From Enemella dayhoffiae (GTDB lineage: Bacteria; Actinomycetota; Actinomycetes; Propionibacteriales; Propionibacteriaceae): DNA of 64,000 nucleotides. Each line of letters starts with the position of its first letter. The first letter of the stretch is position 1. Shown piece after piece: positions 55,409 to 63,539 of this stretch. The notes below the pieces were generated by a model. The model saw only the letters and a list, made by a program, of their open reading frames with translations. It had not been told where the DNA came from and ran no database searches. The position numbers and the translations under genes are program-made. The stretch is taken from the NCBI RefSeq assembly GCF_002250625.1, contig NZ_NMVQ01000004.1, forward strand, positions 62,001 through 126,000. The letters run 5' to 3'.

Positions 55409-56743
55409 ATGAGCACAGCAGCCGACACCCCAGCGGTGATCACCGCGGTGTCGATGCTGCCCGAGCTCGACAACCTCGCACTGCTCACCGACGAAGAAGT
55501 CCTCGCCCTGATCGAGAGGGCCGATGCCCAGGTTGCCGCGGCCCAGGCCGCTCGCGCGCAGCTGGTCGCCGAGGCGCAGCAGCGCGAAGCCGCCGAACGA
55601 CTGCACCTGTGCTCGACCGCCACGTTCCTGACTCGGCAGCATCGCCACAGCAGCCGCGAGGCACGCCGGATCGTGAAGCAGGCAACGACTCTGTTCGGCC
55701 GCCTCAGCCTGATCGCCGAGGCCGCGTGCGCCGGGCTGCTGTCGGACAGCCAGGTCCGCGGCATCCTCAACGGGCTTCAGAACCTCCCCGAGACACTGTC
55801 TTCGGCGGAGTTGGATCGGGCGCAGGAGCTGATGGTCGGGTTCGCCGCCGACTTCGCCCCCGACGACCTGCGCAAACTCTCCCTGCACGTCCGCCAGACC
55901 ATCGATCCCGACGGCACCGACGCCGCCGAGGCGGCGCGGTTGGAGGCCGAACGCCTGCAGGCCGAGAAGAACCGCCGGCTGTCGATGGCACCCGATCACC
56001 ACGGCTCCTACATCCTCGCCGGCAAACTCCCGCTCGCCGACGGGGAAGAACTCGCCGCGTTGTTGAAGGCCCACGAGTCCGCACTCTGGCGAGCGGTCAC
56101 CGAGACCGACGCGGTCGCGCCGACCCGGGCGCAAATGCGAGCCGACGCGTTGATGATCCTCATCCGCCGCGCCGCGAAGGTCGGGGACGCACCCCGCAAC
56201 GGCGGCGATCGACCCCGAATCTCTGTGCTGGTGTCGTTGGAGACGCTCCGCACGGGTCTGGGTACGGCGCAGGTGTCATGCGGGGAACACCTCTCCGCCA
56301 CCGACGTGCGCCGCCTCGCCTGTGATGCCGACATCCTGCCGATCGTGATGAACGGCAAAGGCGTCCCGATGGAGGTCGGTACGCCGCACCGCCTGGTCAC
56401 CCCAGAGATCCGTGCCGCTCTCGTCGCCCGCGACAAGGGCTGCGTGTTCCCCGGCTGCACCCATCCGCCCGAGGACTGCGAAGCCCACCACATCCAACCG
56501 TGGTGGGCGCTCGGCCCCACGAAACTGTGGAACCTGGTGCTGCTGTGCCCCCGCCACCACCGCCAGGTCGAACCCGCCCGCGACCGACCCTGGAACGCAG
56601 ACAACCCCGAACGCTGGGCCATCCGCCTCGACCCCGACGGGTTGCCGTTCGTCATCCCTCCGACCCTGTTCGACCTCCATCGCAAGCCGATCCGCCATGC
56701 CCGTTTCCGATACCCCGGGCCCGATGACCCCCACGCCCCCTGA
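55409..56743 (+). CDS. DUF222/13E12-type HNH endonuclease-like protein
   Basis: A 444-residue protein of the 13E12 repeat family common in actinobacteria. The N-terminal DUF222 region (about residues 20-330) is helical and Ala/Arg/Glu-rich. The C-terminal HNH motif reads CVFPGCTHPPEDCEAHHIQPWW and LLCPRHHRQVEP, with the zinc Cys pairs and catalytic His intact. Such genes are often mobile and multicopy, and their role is not clear. ATG 55409 has no clear ribosome site; TGTGAT six bases before it may be a -10 box. It stands alone beside katE. Confidence 0.85.
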   Translation: MSTAADTPAVITAVSMLPELDNLALLTDEEVLALIERADAQVAAAQAARAQLVAEAQQREAAERLHLCSTATFLTRQHRHSSREARRIVKQATTLFGRLSLIAEAACAGLLSDSQVRGILNGLQNLPETLSSAELDRAQELMVGFAADFAPDDLRKLSLHVRQTIDPDGTDAAEAARLEAERLQAEKNRRLSMAPDHHGSYILAGKLPLADGEELAALLKAHESALWRAVTETDAVAPTRAQMRADALMILIRRAAKVGDAPRNGGDRPRISVLVSLETLRTGLGTAQVSCGEHLSATDVRRLACDADILPIVMNGKGVPMEVGTPHRLVTPEIRAALVARDKGCVFPGCTHPPEDCEAHHIQPWWALGPTKLWNLVLLCPRHHRQVEPARDRPWNADNPERWAIRLDPDGLPFVIPPTLFDLHRKPIRHARFRYPGPDDPHAP

Positions 56744-56751
56744 GCGACCGG

Positions 56752-56772
56752 GTTCCCCTCGACACGGGGAAC
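56752..56772 (+). terminator. Hairpin after the HNH gene
   Basis: GTTCCCC (56752-56758) and GGGGAAC (56766-56772) form a 7-bp stem with a seven-base loop, eight bases after the HNH stop codon. There is no T run. It is a likely terminator. Confidence 0.45.
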
Positions 56773-56899
56773 GGGAGGCAGCGGAGACCAGTGACCAATG
56801 AGGTTGAAGTCTCAGGGCACTCACAGGCCACGGTCACAATTGTCGACTAAGCTTACCGGAGGTCAGCACCCCCGCTGGCCGAGGGATCGGAGGGTGATG

Positions 56900-57355
56900 A
56901 TGTCGGTGCACCTCATCTCGGACGGTTCGGCCCACTCGGTGCCGGATGACTGGAACAGCGGTGACCGCCTCTATTTCGACGACGCGACCCTGGGCCGCCT
57001 CTGCGACGGCCCTCTCCCGGGCCTGAACGACCTGGTGGTGACGATCAGCCTCGCCCAGCTGGTGCGCGCCGAGTACATGACGCCCAACGTCGAGCTGGGG
57101 CGTACCCTCAGCGACGAGCAGGTTGCCGCCGCACACCTCGCCCTGATCGCCTCCACCGCGCGCCACGGACTGATCCTCGATCTGCCCTGGCGGGACAGGG
57201 CGAGCTTCGAGGCGTACCGATTGGCTCACGGCCACCAGGGCTGGACGGGTCGCCGTACCCTGGTGGCCGAGTTCTTCTCCCCGATCATGGACCGGCTCCA
57301 GGAGCTCGAGAACGAGCGCTTCCTCTCGGCCCTGCGCCGGGCCGCGCTCCGCTGA
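56900..57355 (+). CDS. Small protein of unknown function
   Basis: A 151-residue soluble protein. The N-terminal half has LYFDDATLGRLCDGPLPGLNDLVVTIS; the C-terminal half is helical, with RHGLILDLPWRDRASFEAYR and a final coiled segment (MDRLQELENERFLSALRRAALR). No known motif was recognised. The start is ATG 56900, because GGAGGG lies five bases before it; ATG 56897 is too close to that site. TAAGCT (56848-56853) may be a -10 box. It is convergent with the alcohol dehydrogenase gene. Confidence 0.65.
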   Translation: MSVHLISDGSAHSVPDDWNSGDRLYFDDATLGRLCDGPLPGLNDLVVTISLAQLVRAEYMTPNVELGRTLSDEQVAAAHLALIASTARHGLILDLPWRDRASFEAYRLAHGHQGWTGRRTLVAEFFSPIMDRLQELENERFLSALRRAALR

Positions 57356-57367
57356 TCAGCCGGCCGA

Positions 57368-58411
57368 TCAGCCCAGCGTGGCCGTGTCGATCACGAAGCG
57401 GTACCGCACGTCGGAGGCGACCACCCGGTCCCACGCCTCGTTGACCTTGTCCGCCGAGATCACCTCGATCTCCGCCCCGAGCCCCTTCTCGGCGCAGAAG
57501 TCGAGCATCTCCTGGGTCTCGGCGATCCCGCCGATTAGCGACCCGGCGAACGAACGCCGCCCCGTGATCAGCGAGAACGCCTGCACCGGCATCGGCTCCG
57601 GCGGCGCACCCACGTTGACCAGCGACCCGTCGACGGCCAGCAGCTCCAGATAGCCCTTGAGATCCAGCTGGGCGCTCACGGTGTTGATGATCAGGTCGAA
57701 CGTTCCGGCGAGCTTGTCGAAGGTGTCCGGGTCGCTGGTGGCGTAGTAGTCCGTGGCCCCCAGCCGCAGCCCGTCCTCCTGCTTCTTCAGCGACTGGGAC
57801 AGCACGGTCACCTCGGCACCCATCGCCGCGGCGATCTTCACCGCCATGTGCCCGAGCCCGCCGAGTCCCACCACGGCCACCTTCTTGCCCGGGCCGGCAC
57901 CCCAGTGCCGCAGCGGCGAATAGGTGGTGATCCCGGCGCACAGCAGCGGCGCGGCCTCGTCCAGCTCGATCCCCTCGGGGATGCGTACGACGAAGTCCTC
58001 GTCCACCACCACGTGGGTCGAATAGCCGCCCTGGGTCATCGTGCCGTCGCGGTCCGTGCCGCCGTAGGTGTCGACGAATCCCTGTTCGCAGTACTGCTCA
58101 TTCCCCGCCCTGCAATGCTGGCACTCGCGGCAGGAGTTCACCATGCAGCCGACCCCGACCCGGTCGCCGACCTTGTGCCGGGTCACCGCGGAGCCGACCT
58201 CGGCGACGACGCCGGCGATCTCGTGGCCGGTCACCAGCGGATAGCTCACCTTGCCCCACTCGGCGCGGGCGGTGTGGATGTCGGAGTGGCAGACCCCGGC
58301 GAACCTGATGTCGATCAGGACGTCCTTCGGTCCGACGTCGCGCCGCTCGATGGTGGTCGGCACCAGCGGATCGGTCGCGGACGTGGCTGCGTAGGCGTTG
58401 ACGGTCAGCAT
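57368..58411 (-). CDS. Zinc-dependent alcohol dehydrogenase (YahK/CAD-like)
   Basis: A 347-residue medium-chain dehydrogenase that converts alcohols and aldehydes with NADP(H), as expected for this subgroup. The catalytic zinc site is GVCHSDIHT and GHEIAGVV. The structural zinc site has four Cys in [15 protein letters not shown]. The Rossmann motif is [13 protein letters not shown] near residue 180. The C-terminal [18 protein letters not shown] is typical of cinnamyl-alcohol-type aldehyde reductases. AGGAGG lies before ATG 58411. It is a single gene, divergent from the DUF554 gene. Confidence 0.92.
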   Translation of the reverse strand: MLTVNAYAATSATDPLVPTTIERRDVGPKDVLIDIRFAGVCHSDIHTARAEWGKVSYPLVTGHEIAGVVAEVGSAVTRHKVGDRVGVGCMVNSCRECQHCRAGNEQYCEQGFVDTYGGTDRDGTMTQGGYSTHVVVDEDFVVRIPEGIELDEAAPLLCAGITTYSPLRHWGAGPGKKVAVVGLGGLGHMAVKIAAAMGAEVTVLSQSLKKQEDGLRLGATDYYATSDPDTFDKLAGTFDLIINTVSAQLDLKGYLELLAVDGSLVNVGAPPEPMPVQAFSLITGRRSFAGSLIGGIAETQEMLDFCAEKGLGAEIEVISADKVNEAWDRVVASDVRYRFVIDTATLG

Positions 58412-58543
58412 GTGTTCCTCCTGGTACGCCCTCCCGGGCGCGTTGCGTGCGTACGCCCGAAGGCGCAGTCGTGCGGTCGGTCCCCAGTCAACCAACTCCG
58501 GTCAACAGGTGGGCGACCCGTCCACCGCTGCGTCGGGGCGTGG

Positions 58544-58549
58544 AACAAT
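58544..58549 (+). promoter_or_regulatory. Candidate -10 box of the DUF554 gene
   Basis: AACAAT, seven bases before ATG 58557; a weaker example of the leaderless arrangement. Confidence 0.3.
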
Positions 58550-58556
58550 CGCGGCC

Positions 58557-59378
58557 ATGTCGCTGATACCGGGTCTTGTGAGCTTCGTCGGCCTCGGGAC
58601 CGTTGTCAACGTGGGCACGGTGGTGGTCGGTTCGCTGATCGGCATGGCACTCGGGCACCGGCTCCCCGAACGTACCCGCGACACCGTCACCGACGCGCTC
58701 GGCCTGGTCACCCTGCTGATCGGCGCGCTGTCGGCGATCGACGTGACCAGCCAGGTGCTCAAGGACCGGGTGGGCGCCTCGGCCCCGGTACTGATCGTGC
58801 TGGGCTCGCTGCTGATCGGCGGCATCGTCGGCTCCCTGGTCGACCTGGAACGGCGACTGGAAAACCTGGGTGACTGGTTGCGGGCCCGGCTCAGCCGCGG
58901 CAGCAGCTCCGACGCCCCCGACCAGCACGGCGTCGATCCGGTGACCGGGGCCGCACACCTGAGCGCGCGAGAACGGTTCATCGAGGGGTTTGTGACCGCC
59001 TCGCTGATCTTCTGCATCGGCCCACTGACCATCCTCGGGTCGCTCTCCGACGGCCTCGGGCGGGGCGCTGACCAGTTGATCCTGAAGGCGGTGCTCGACG
59101 GGTTCGCCTCGATCGCGTTCGCCGCCTCGCTCGGGGTCGGCGTGCTCGCCTCGGCGCTGGTGGTGGCCGTGGTGCAGGGTCTGATCACCCTGCTCGGCTT
59201 CGCGATCGGCGACTTCCTGCCCGAGCCGCACCTGCTGGCGCTCACCGCGACCGGCGGACTGATGCTGGTCGGGCTCGGCTTCCGACTGCTGAACATCCGC
59301 CAACTGCCGGTCGGCAACCTGCTCCCCGCCCTGCTGGTGGCACCACTGCTCGTCCAACTCGTGGCCTCGCTGCGCTGA
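58557..59378 (+). CDS. DUF554 (YdfK-like) membrane protein
   Basis: A 273-residue membrane protein with about seven hydrophobic segments. The family pattern is visible: GTVVNVGTVVVGSLIGMALGHRLPERTRDTV at the N-terminus, GSLLIGGIVGSLVDLERRLE, and FIEGFVTASLIFCIGPLTILGSLSDGL. A hydrophilic loop near residues 105-140 contains HGVDPVTG. Members are putative permeases without a proven substrate. ATG 58557 is the conserved start; open frame upstream overlaps the divergent dehydrogenase promoter. It is coupled to the next gene by TGATG. Confidence 0.85.
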   Translation: MSLIPGLVSFVGLGTVVNVGTVVVGSLIGMALGHRLPERTRDTVTDALGLVTLLIGALSAIDVTSQVLKDRVGASAPVLIVLGSLLIGGIVGSLVDLERRLENLGDWLRARLSRGSSSDAPDQHGVDPVTGAAHLSARERFIEGFVTASLIFCIGPLTILGSLSDGLGRGADQLILKAVLDGFASIAFAASLGVGVLASALVVAVVQGLITLLGFAIGDFLPEPHLLALTATGGLMLVGLGFRLLNIRQLPVGNLLPALLVAPLLVQLVASLR

Positions 59379-59866
59379 TGGGCGGGCGTCGTTCCTCCGG
59401 TACGCCGGCCACGGTCGCCCTCGACCGGGCGAAGGTGGCCTATCGGCTGCACCCCTACGACCACCAGGACACCGCCACCCACTACGGCGAGGAGGCGGCC
59501 GCCGCCCTCGGCGTACCGAAGGAGCGGCTGTTCAAGACACTCCTCGCCGAACTGCCCACCGGGGAGCTGGTCACCGCGATCGTGCCGGTCGCCGGGATGC
59601 TCGACCTCAAGGCGCTGGCCGTCGCGGTCGGCGCCAAGAAGGCCGCGCTGGCCGACCCGCGGCAGGCCGAACGGGCGACCGGCATGGTGGTCGGCGGGAT
59701 CTCCCCGATCGGTCAACGGCTGCGTCACCGCATCGTGCTCGACGAGTCGGCCCGCGCCTTCGACACCGTGTTCTGCTCGGCCGGCCGCCGTGGCCTGCAG
59801 CTCGAACTCTCCCCGGAGGACCTGGCCCGGGTGACCGGCGCCGTCCTCGCCCCGATCGCCCGTTAG
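59378..59866 (+). CDS. ybaK: Cys-tRNA(Pro)/Cys-tRNA(Cys) deacylase, YbaK/EbsC family
   Basis: A 162-residue trans-editing enzyme that removes cysteine from mischarged tRNA-Pro. Family features: YHPYDHQ-like RLHPYDHQDTATHYGEEAAAALGV, FKTLLAE with the essential Lys, VPVAGMLDLKALAVAVGAKKAALADP, and GGISPIGQ. The full domain is present. Its ATG overlaps the DUF554 stop by one base. The end overlaps the convergent permease gene by four bases. Confidence 0.9.
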   Translation: MGGRRSSGTPATVALDRAKVAYRLHPYDHQDTATHYGEEAAAALGVPKERLFKTLLAELPTGELVTAIVPVAGMLDLKALAVAVGAKKAALADPRQAERATGMVVGGISPIGQRLRHRIVLDESARAFDTVFCSAGRRGLQLELSPEDLARVTGAVLAPIAR

Positions 59867-61032
59867 GCGAGCAGCGCCCCGACCGCGACCGCCAACGGCA
59901 CCAGCAGCAGCCCCTCGGCCGCGAACCGGCGTGCGCCGACCCGCACCCCGTGCCGGCGACAGGACTGCCACCACAACACGTTGGCGAGTGACCCCCACAG
60001 CAGCACCGACGGCCCGACGTTCACCCCGACCAGCAGCGCCACCAACCCCGAACCCCCGCCGGCCCAGGGCTCCAGGGCCAGGAAAACCGGCAGGTTGTTC
60101 AGCAGATTCGCAGCCAGGGCGGCGATTCCGGCGACCGTGAGCTGACCGACGACGCCCGGCTCGACCGGTGGCAACGCCCCCGCCACCCGCTCCCCCAGCC
60201 CGGCCACCAGCCAGAACAGACCAAGCACCCCGGCGGCCACCTCGAGCGGGAACAACCGCGCCATCCGGCGCGGTGCCGCGGCCGGGTGGCGGCGTACCGC
60301 GAACGCGCACCAGACCACCAGCAGACCGCCGGCGGCGACCAGCCAAGCGGGTACGCCGGCCACCAGCAGCGGTCCCAGCGCGAGCGCGACCGACCCGGTC
60401 ACCACCAGCAGCACCCGATCCGGGATCGGCTCCGGCGCCGGCACCCGATAGCGGCCGCTGAAGCGCCGCCCCCAACGCAGTCCGAGCACCAGCGCCGTCA
60501 CCGCGAGCACCCCGAGCTGGGCCCGCCAGCTGGCCGCGACGAAGTCACCGCCCAGCCGTTGATGGGCCATCAGGTTGGTCAGGTTGGACACCGGCAGCAA
60601 CAGACTGGCCGAGTTGGCGATCCAGATCGCGGCGAAGGCGAACGGCCTCGGATCCAGCCGCAGCCGCCGGGCCAGCGCCAGCCCGACCGGGGTGAGCAGC
60701 ACCGCGGTGGTGTCCAGGCTGAGCAGCACCGTGGTCACCGTGGCGAGCGCGGCGAAGAGCCAGAACAGCGCCGTCGCCGAGCCTCGGGCCAGCCGCGCCA
60801 GCCGATCGGCGGCGACCCGGAACAGTCCCGCCTCGGCGCACAGGTCGGCGACGGGCTTGACGAGCACCAGGAACAGCAGCACCGGCCAGCCGAGCCGGGA
60901 CACCCGGACCGCGGTCGCCTCGGGAACCAGCCCGCCGACGATGCCCAGCCAGCCCAGACCGAGCAGGATCCACCCCCACAGCGGTCGTCTCACCCACCTC
61001 GACAGCTGCCCCACGTCGGCCCAGTCTGGCAT
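59863..61032 (-). CDS. SLC13/ArsB-type permease
   Basis: A 389-residue inner-membrane transporter with about ten helices. The two family hairpin regions are recognisable: FAAIWIANSASLLLPVSNLTNLMA near residue 130 and AANLLNNLPVFLALEP near residue 335, with Asn/Pro clusters as in ArsB/NhaD-type ion permeases. A basic loop (VRRHPAAAPRRMARL) lies in the middle. The substrate may be an oxyanion, arsenite or a dicarboxylate and cannot be decided. The start is ATG 61032 (MPDWADVG...), followed by the first helix; the long open frame upstream is antisense to the decarboxylase gene. Confidence 0.78.
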   Translation of the reverse strand: MPDWADVGQLSRWVRRPLWGWILLGLGWLGIVGGLVPEATAVRVSRLGWPVLLFLVLVKPVADLCAEAGLFRVAADRLARLARGSATALFWLFAALATVTTVLLSLDTTAVLLTPVGLALARRLRLDPRPFAFAAIWIANSASLLLPVSNLTNLMAHQRLGGDFVAASWRAQLGVLAVTALVLGLRWGRRFSGRYRVPAPEPIPDRVLLVVTGSVALALGPLLVAGVPAWLVAAGGLLVVWCAFAVRRHPAAAPRRMARLFPLEVAAGVLGLFWLVAGLGERVAGALPPVEPGVVGQLTVAGIAALAANLLNNLPVFLALEPWAGGGSGLVALLVGVNVGPSVLLWGSLANVLWWQSCRRHGVRVGARRFAAEGLLLVPLAVAVGALLA

Positions 61033-61047
61033 TCCGGGCAACCCGCG

Positions 61048-61074
61048 TGTCACAGACCGGCCCCCGGCGGTGTC
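61048..61074 (+). promoter_or_regulatory. ECF41-type promoter
   Basis: TGTCACA (61048-61054), a 16-base spacer, and TGTC (61071-61074). ECF41 sigma factors are reported to recognise TGTCACA and CGTC with such a spacing; one base of the second element differs. It lies about 50 bases before the carboxymuconolactone decarboxylase gene, whose operon contains the ECF41 gene, so autoregulation is likely. Confidence 0.75.
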
Positions 61075-61122
61075 TCCTCCACAGCAGCGCCGCACAGGCG
61101 GCGTACCGACGAAGGAGTCAGC

Positions 61123-61680
61123 ATGGCCCGGATCAGTCTCGACCCGCCCAACACCCTGTTCACCCGGCTCGCCCGGGCATACTCCCGCCGCCGCTACGGC
61201 ACCGACATCGACCCCGGCCTGGCGATGGGGCACAACCCGCGGGTGCTCGGCAGCTATGCGATCTTCGAAACCCTGGTCGAGCGCTGGCACTCGCTGGATC
61301 CGCGGCTGGGCCACCTGGCGGTGATGGCCGTCGCGCACCGACTCGGCTGCTCCTGGTGCACCGACTTCGGATTCTGGCAGTCGTACGCCGCAGGGGTCCC
61401 GGCCGAACTGCTGCGGCAGGTGCCAGACTGGCGGCGGAGCAGCGCCTTCTCCGACACCGAACGCGCGGTGCTGGCGTACGCCGAGGCGATCTGCGGTGAG
61501 GAGGACGAAGTGAGCGAGGAGATGGTGGCCGACCTGGCGCACCGGCTCGGAAAGCCCGCGCTGGTGGAGTTGACCATGCTCGCCGCCCTGGAAAACCTGC
61601 GCTCCCGGTTCAACCGCAGCCTCGGGCTGACCCGCCAGGGGTTCACCGACCGTTGCCCCGTCCCGGGGGCGGTGCAATGA
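61123..61680 (+). CDS. Carboxymuconolactone decarboxylase/AhpD-like protein
   Basis: A 185-residue helical protein of the CMD family. The redox-active pair is in GCSWCTDFGFWQSYAAGV near residues 83-100, with the CxxC and the downstream acidic residue of AhpD-like enzymes. A YAEAICGEEDEVSEEMVADL region follows. It may act as a peroxidase or thiol-disulfide enzyme. AAGGAG lies before the ATG. The stop overlaps the sigma factor start (ATGA). CMD genes are the typical partners of ECF41 sigma factors. Confidence 0.88.
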   Translation: MARISLDPPNTLFTRLARAYSRRRYGTDIDPGLAMGHNPRVLGSYAIFETLVERWHSLDPRLGHLAVMAVAHRLGCSWCTDFGFWQSYAAGVPAELLRQVPDWRRSSAFSDTERAVLAYAEAICGEEDEVSEEMVADLAHRLGKPALVELTMLAALENLRSRFNRSLGLTRQGFTDRCPVPGAVQ

Positions 61681-62573
61681 CCGAACCCGACGATCCGTTC
61701 AGCGAGCACCGCGCCCGAATGTTCGCGGTGGCGTACCGGATCCTGGGTTCGGTGAGCGACACCGAGGACGTGCTCCAGGACTGCTGGTTGGCCTGGCGGG
61801 AGGTCGACCCCGCCACCGTGCGCGAGCCCCGGGCATACCTGACCCGGATGGTCGCCAACCGCGCCCTGAACCGGCTGCGTACCGTGCAACGGCAGCGCGA
61901 GGTCTATCCCGGCCCGTGGCTGCCCGAGCCGGTCGCCGCCTCCCCCGGCCCCGACGAGGTGGCGGAGCTGGCCGAGTCGGCGAGCTTCGCGATGCTGGTG
62001 CTGCTGGAGCAGCTGACCCCGTTGGAGCGGGCCGCGTTCGTGCTGCGGGAGGTGTTCGCGCTGTCCCACGCCGAGGCGGCCGAGGCGTTGGAGAGCACCC
62101 CGGCTGCGGTACGCCAGCTGACCAGCCGGGCGCGGCGGCACCTGGCCGGCGACGGCCCGCCCCGGTTCGAACCGGTCGATGCCGACACCCACCGGGCCGT
62201 GGGCCGGGAGTTCGTGGCGGCCCTGCGCAGCGGTGACCCGGCTCGGGCGATCGGCCTGCTCGCCCCCGACGTGCGGCTGATCACCGACGGCGGAGGCCGC
62301 GTGCAGGCGGCGCTGCGTCCGCTGGTCGGCCCAGAGAAGTCGCTGCGGTTCCTGGCCGGGCTGGTCGAACGCTACGGAGACTTCGAGGTCGAGGAGGTGA
62401 CGGCCAACGGCTGGCCGGCGCTGCTGGTGACCAGTGGCGGCCAGCCGTCGCTGGTGCAGTTCGCCCTGCGCGACGGGCGGCTCGCCGAGGTGTGGGTGCA
62501 GCGCAACCCCGAGAAGCTGACCGGGCTGGGGATCAGCGGGGCTGGATCTCCCCCATCGGGGCGAAACCGGTGA
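61677..62573 (+). CDS. ECF41-family sigma factor with SnoaL-like C-terminal domain (SigJ-like)
   Basis: A 298-residue sigma factor. Region 2 (AVAYRILGSVSDTEDVLQDCWLAW) and region 4 (LTPLERAAFVLREVFALSHAEAAEAL) are clear. The linker motif WLPEP is at residues 81-85. A SnoaL-like domain follows (about 175-298) with DGGGR at 204-208 and NPEKL at 277-281, variants of the DGGGK and NPDKL motifs of ECF41. In this family the C-terminal part replaces a separate anti-sigma factor and controls activity. The start ATG overlaps the CMD stop. The 3' end overlaps the convergent monooxygenase gene by 41 bases. Confidence 0.93.
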   Translation: MTEPDDPFSEHRARMFAVAYRILGSVSDTEDVLQDCWLAWREVDPATVREPRAYLTRMVANRALNRLRTVQRQREVYPGPWLPEPVAASPGPDEVAELAESASFAMLVLLEQLTPLERAAFVLREVFALSHAEAAEALESTPAAVRQLTSRARRHLAGDGPPRFEPVDADTHRAVGREFVAALRSGDPARAIGLLAPDVRLITDGGGRVQAALRPLVGPEKSLRFLAGLVERYGDFEVEEVTANGWPALLVTSGGQPSLVQFALRDGRLAEVWVQRNPEKLTGLGISGAGSPPSGRNR

Positions 62574-62859
62574 CCTCCTCGGCGTCCACGTAGAGGATCT
62601 GCGGCTGCGCGGCGACGATGTCGGGCATGGTCGACATGAACTTGTCCACGTGCGGCTGGGCCATGTGCTCCTTGCCCGCCGCGTCGTCGCGGAACCCTTC
62701 GATGCAGATGAACGTGTCCGGCTCCAGCACGCTGCGGGAGAACTCGAAGAACACGTTGCCGGGTTCGGCGGTGACCGCTTCGGCGTAGTCGCGGGAGACC
62801 GACTCCCACTCGCTCAGCCTGTCGGTGCGGATCGGGAACTTCACGGTGATCAGGACCAT
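62533..62859 (-). CDS. ABM-domain monooxygenase (YgiN-like)
   Basis: A 108-residue protein with the antibiotic-biosynthesis-monooxygenase fold: VLITVKFPIRTDRLSEWE, then EPGNVFFEFSRSVLEPDTFICIEGF, and HMAQPHVDKFMSTMPDIVA, with the conserved His of the family. Such dimeric proteins oxidise quinols or work on reactive aromatic compounds without cofactor. ATG 62859 gives the whole domain. It lies opposite the ECF41 operon, overlapping its end, and 23 bases downstream of the DUF2567 gene. Confidence 0.85.
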   Translation of the reverse strand: MVLITVKFPIRTDRLSEWESVSRDYAEAVTAEPGNVFFEFSRSVLEPDTFICIEGFRDDAAGKEHMAQPHVDKFMSTMPDIVAAQPQILYVDAEEVTGFAPMGEIQPR

Positions 62860-62882
62860 GAGCCCCACGATACCGAGCAGGG

Positions 62883-63539
62883 TCAGCTCGGCTGCTCCGG
62901 GGGTTCCTCGGGGTCGGGACTGAGCGCCGACAGCAGCATGATCGGCAGACAGGCGGCGAACGGCCACATCATCAGCGCCGCCTGCGCGCGCAGGGTCAAC
63001 TCGATCGGCAGCACATCCCCCGGCTTGGCCGCGGCCAACCGGGGCTCCAGCGCCCCCGGCCCGAGCAACCAGCCGAGCTGCCAGCAGGTGAGCGCCATCA
63101 CCATCGATGAGCCGAGTGCCAGCGCCACCATCGGCCAGCCCAGCCCGGCGAACCAGCGCCAGACCAGCAGCCCGCAGATCAGCCCGCACACCACGCCCAG
63201 CACGACGAACCAGGCGTCGGCGGCGATGAACTCGGCCAGTCCGCGCTCCCCGGTGGCGGCGCTGCCGTCCTCGTTCACCTGATAGGTGGGCAGCCGGACC
63301 GCGTAGCGCCAGACCACCCCGGCCAGCGCACCGAGCAGCACCGAGCCGAGCCCGAGCAGGCCGATCCACAGGGTGAGCGGGCGGCGTACCGGGCGGGGTT
63401 GTCCGCGGTCGGGCCGGAAGTCGTCGGTGATCACCGGGATCGTGCCGGTGGTCACCGAGTCGCCGACGTGCTGGATGCTGGGCTGCGAGGGGTCGGTGGT
63501 GACCATCGCCTCCTGGTTGCCCCTCACACGTTCAGACAT
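62883..63539 (-). CDS. DUF2567-like membrane protein
   Basis: A 218-residue protein with a polar N-terminus of about 55 residues and four hydrophobic segments (about 58-78, 108-130, 135-155, 186-205). The layout and the LPTYQVNEDGSAATGERGLAEFIAADAWF loop resemble the actinobacterial DUF2567 proteins that lie next to dnaE. The function is not known. The start at 63539 overlaps dnaE by 16 bases and has GGGG upstream. ATG 63506, with AGGAGG only two bases before it, is an alternative. Confidence 0.75.
   Translation of the reverse strand: MSERVRGNQEAMVTTDPSQPSIQHVGDSVTTGTIPVITDDFRPDRGQPRPVRRPLTLWIGLLGLGSVLLGALAGVVWRYAVRLPTYQVNEDGSAATGERGLAEFIAADAWFVVLGVVCGLICGLLVWRWFAGLGWPMVALALGSSMVMALTCWQLGWLLGPGALEPRLAAAKPGDVLPIELTLRAQAALMMWPFAACLPIMLLSALSPDPEEPPEQPS

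Noticed and set aside
55409-56743. Restriction endonuclease or prophage gene
   Set aside because: The DUF222 plus HNH layout is the common 13E12 type. No methyltransferase, phage structural gene or integrase is near.
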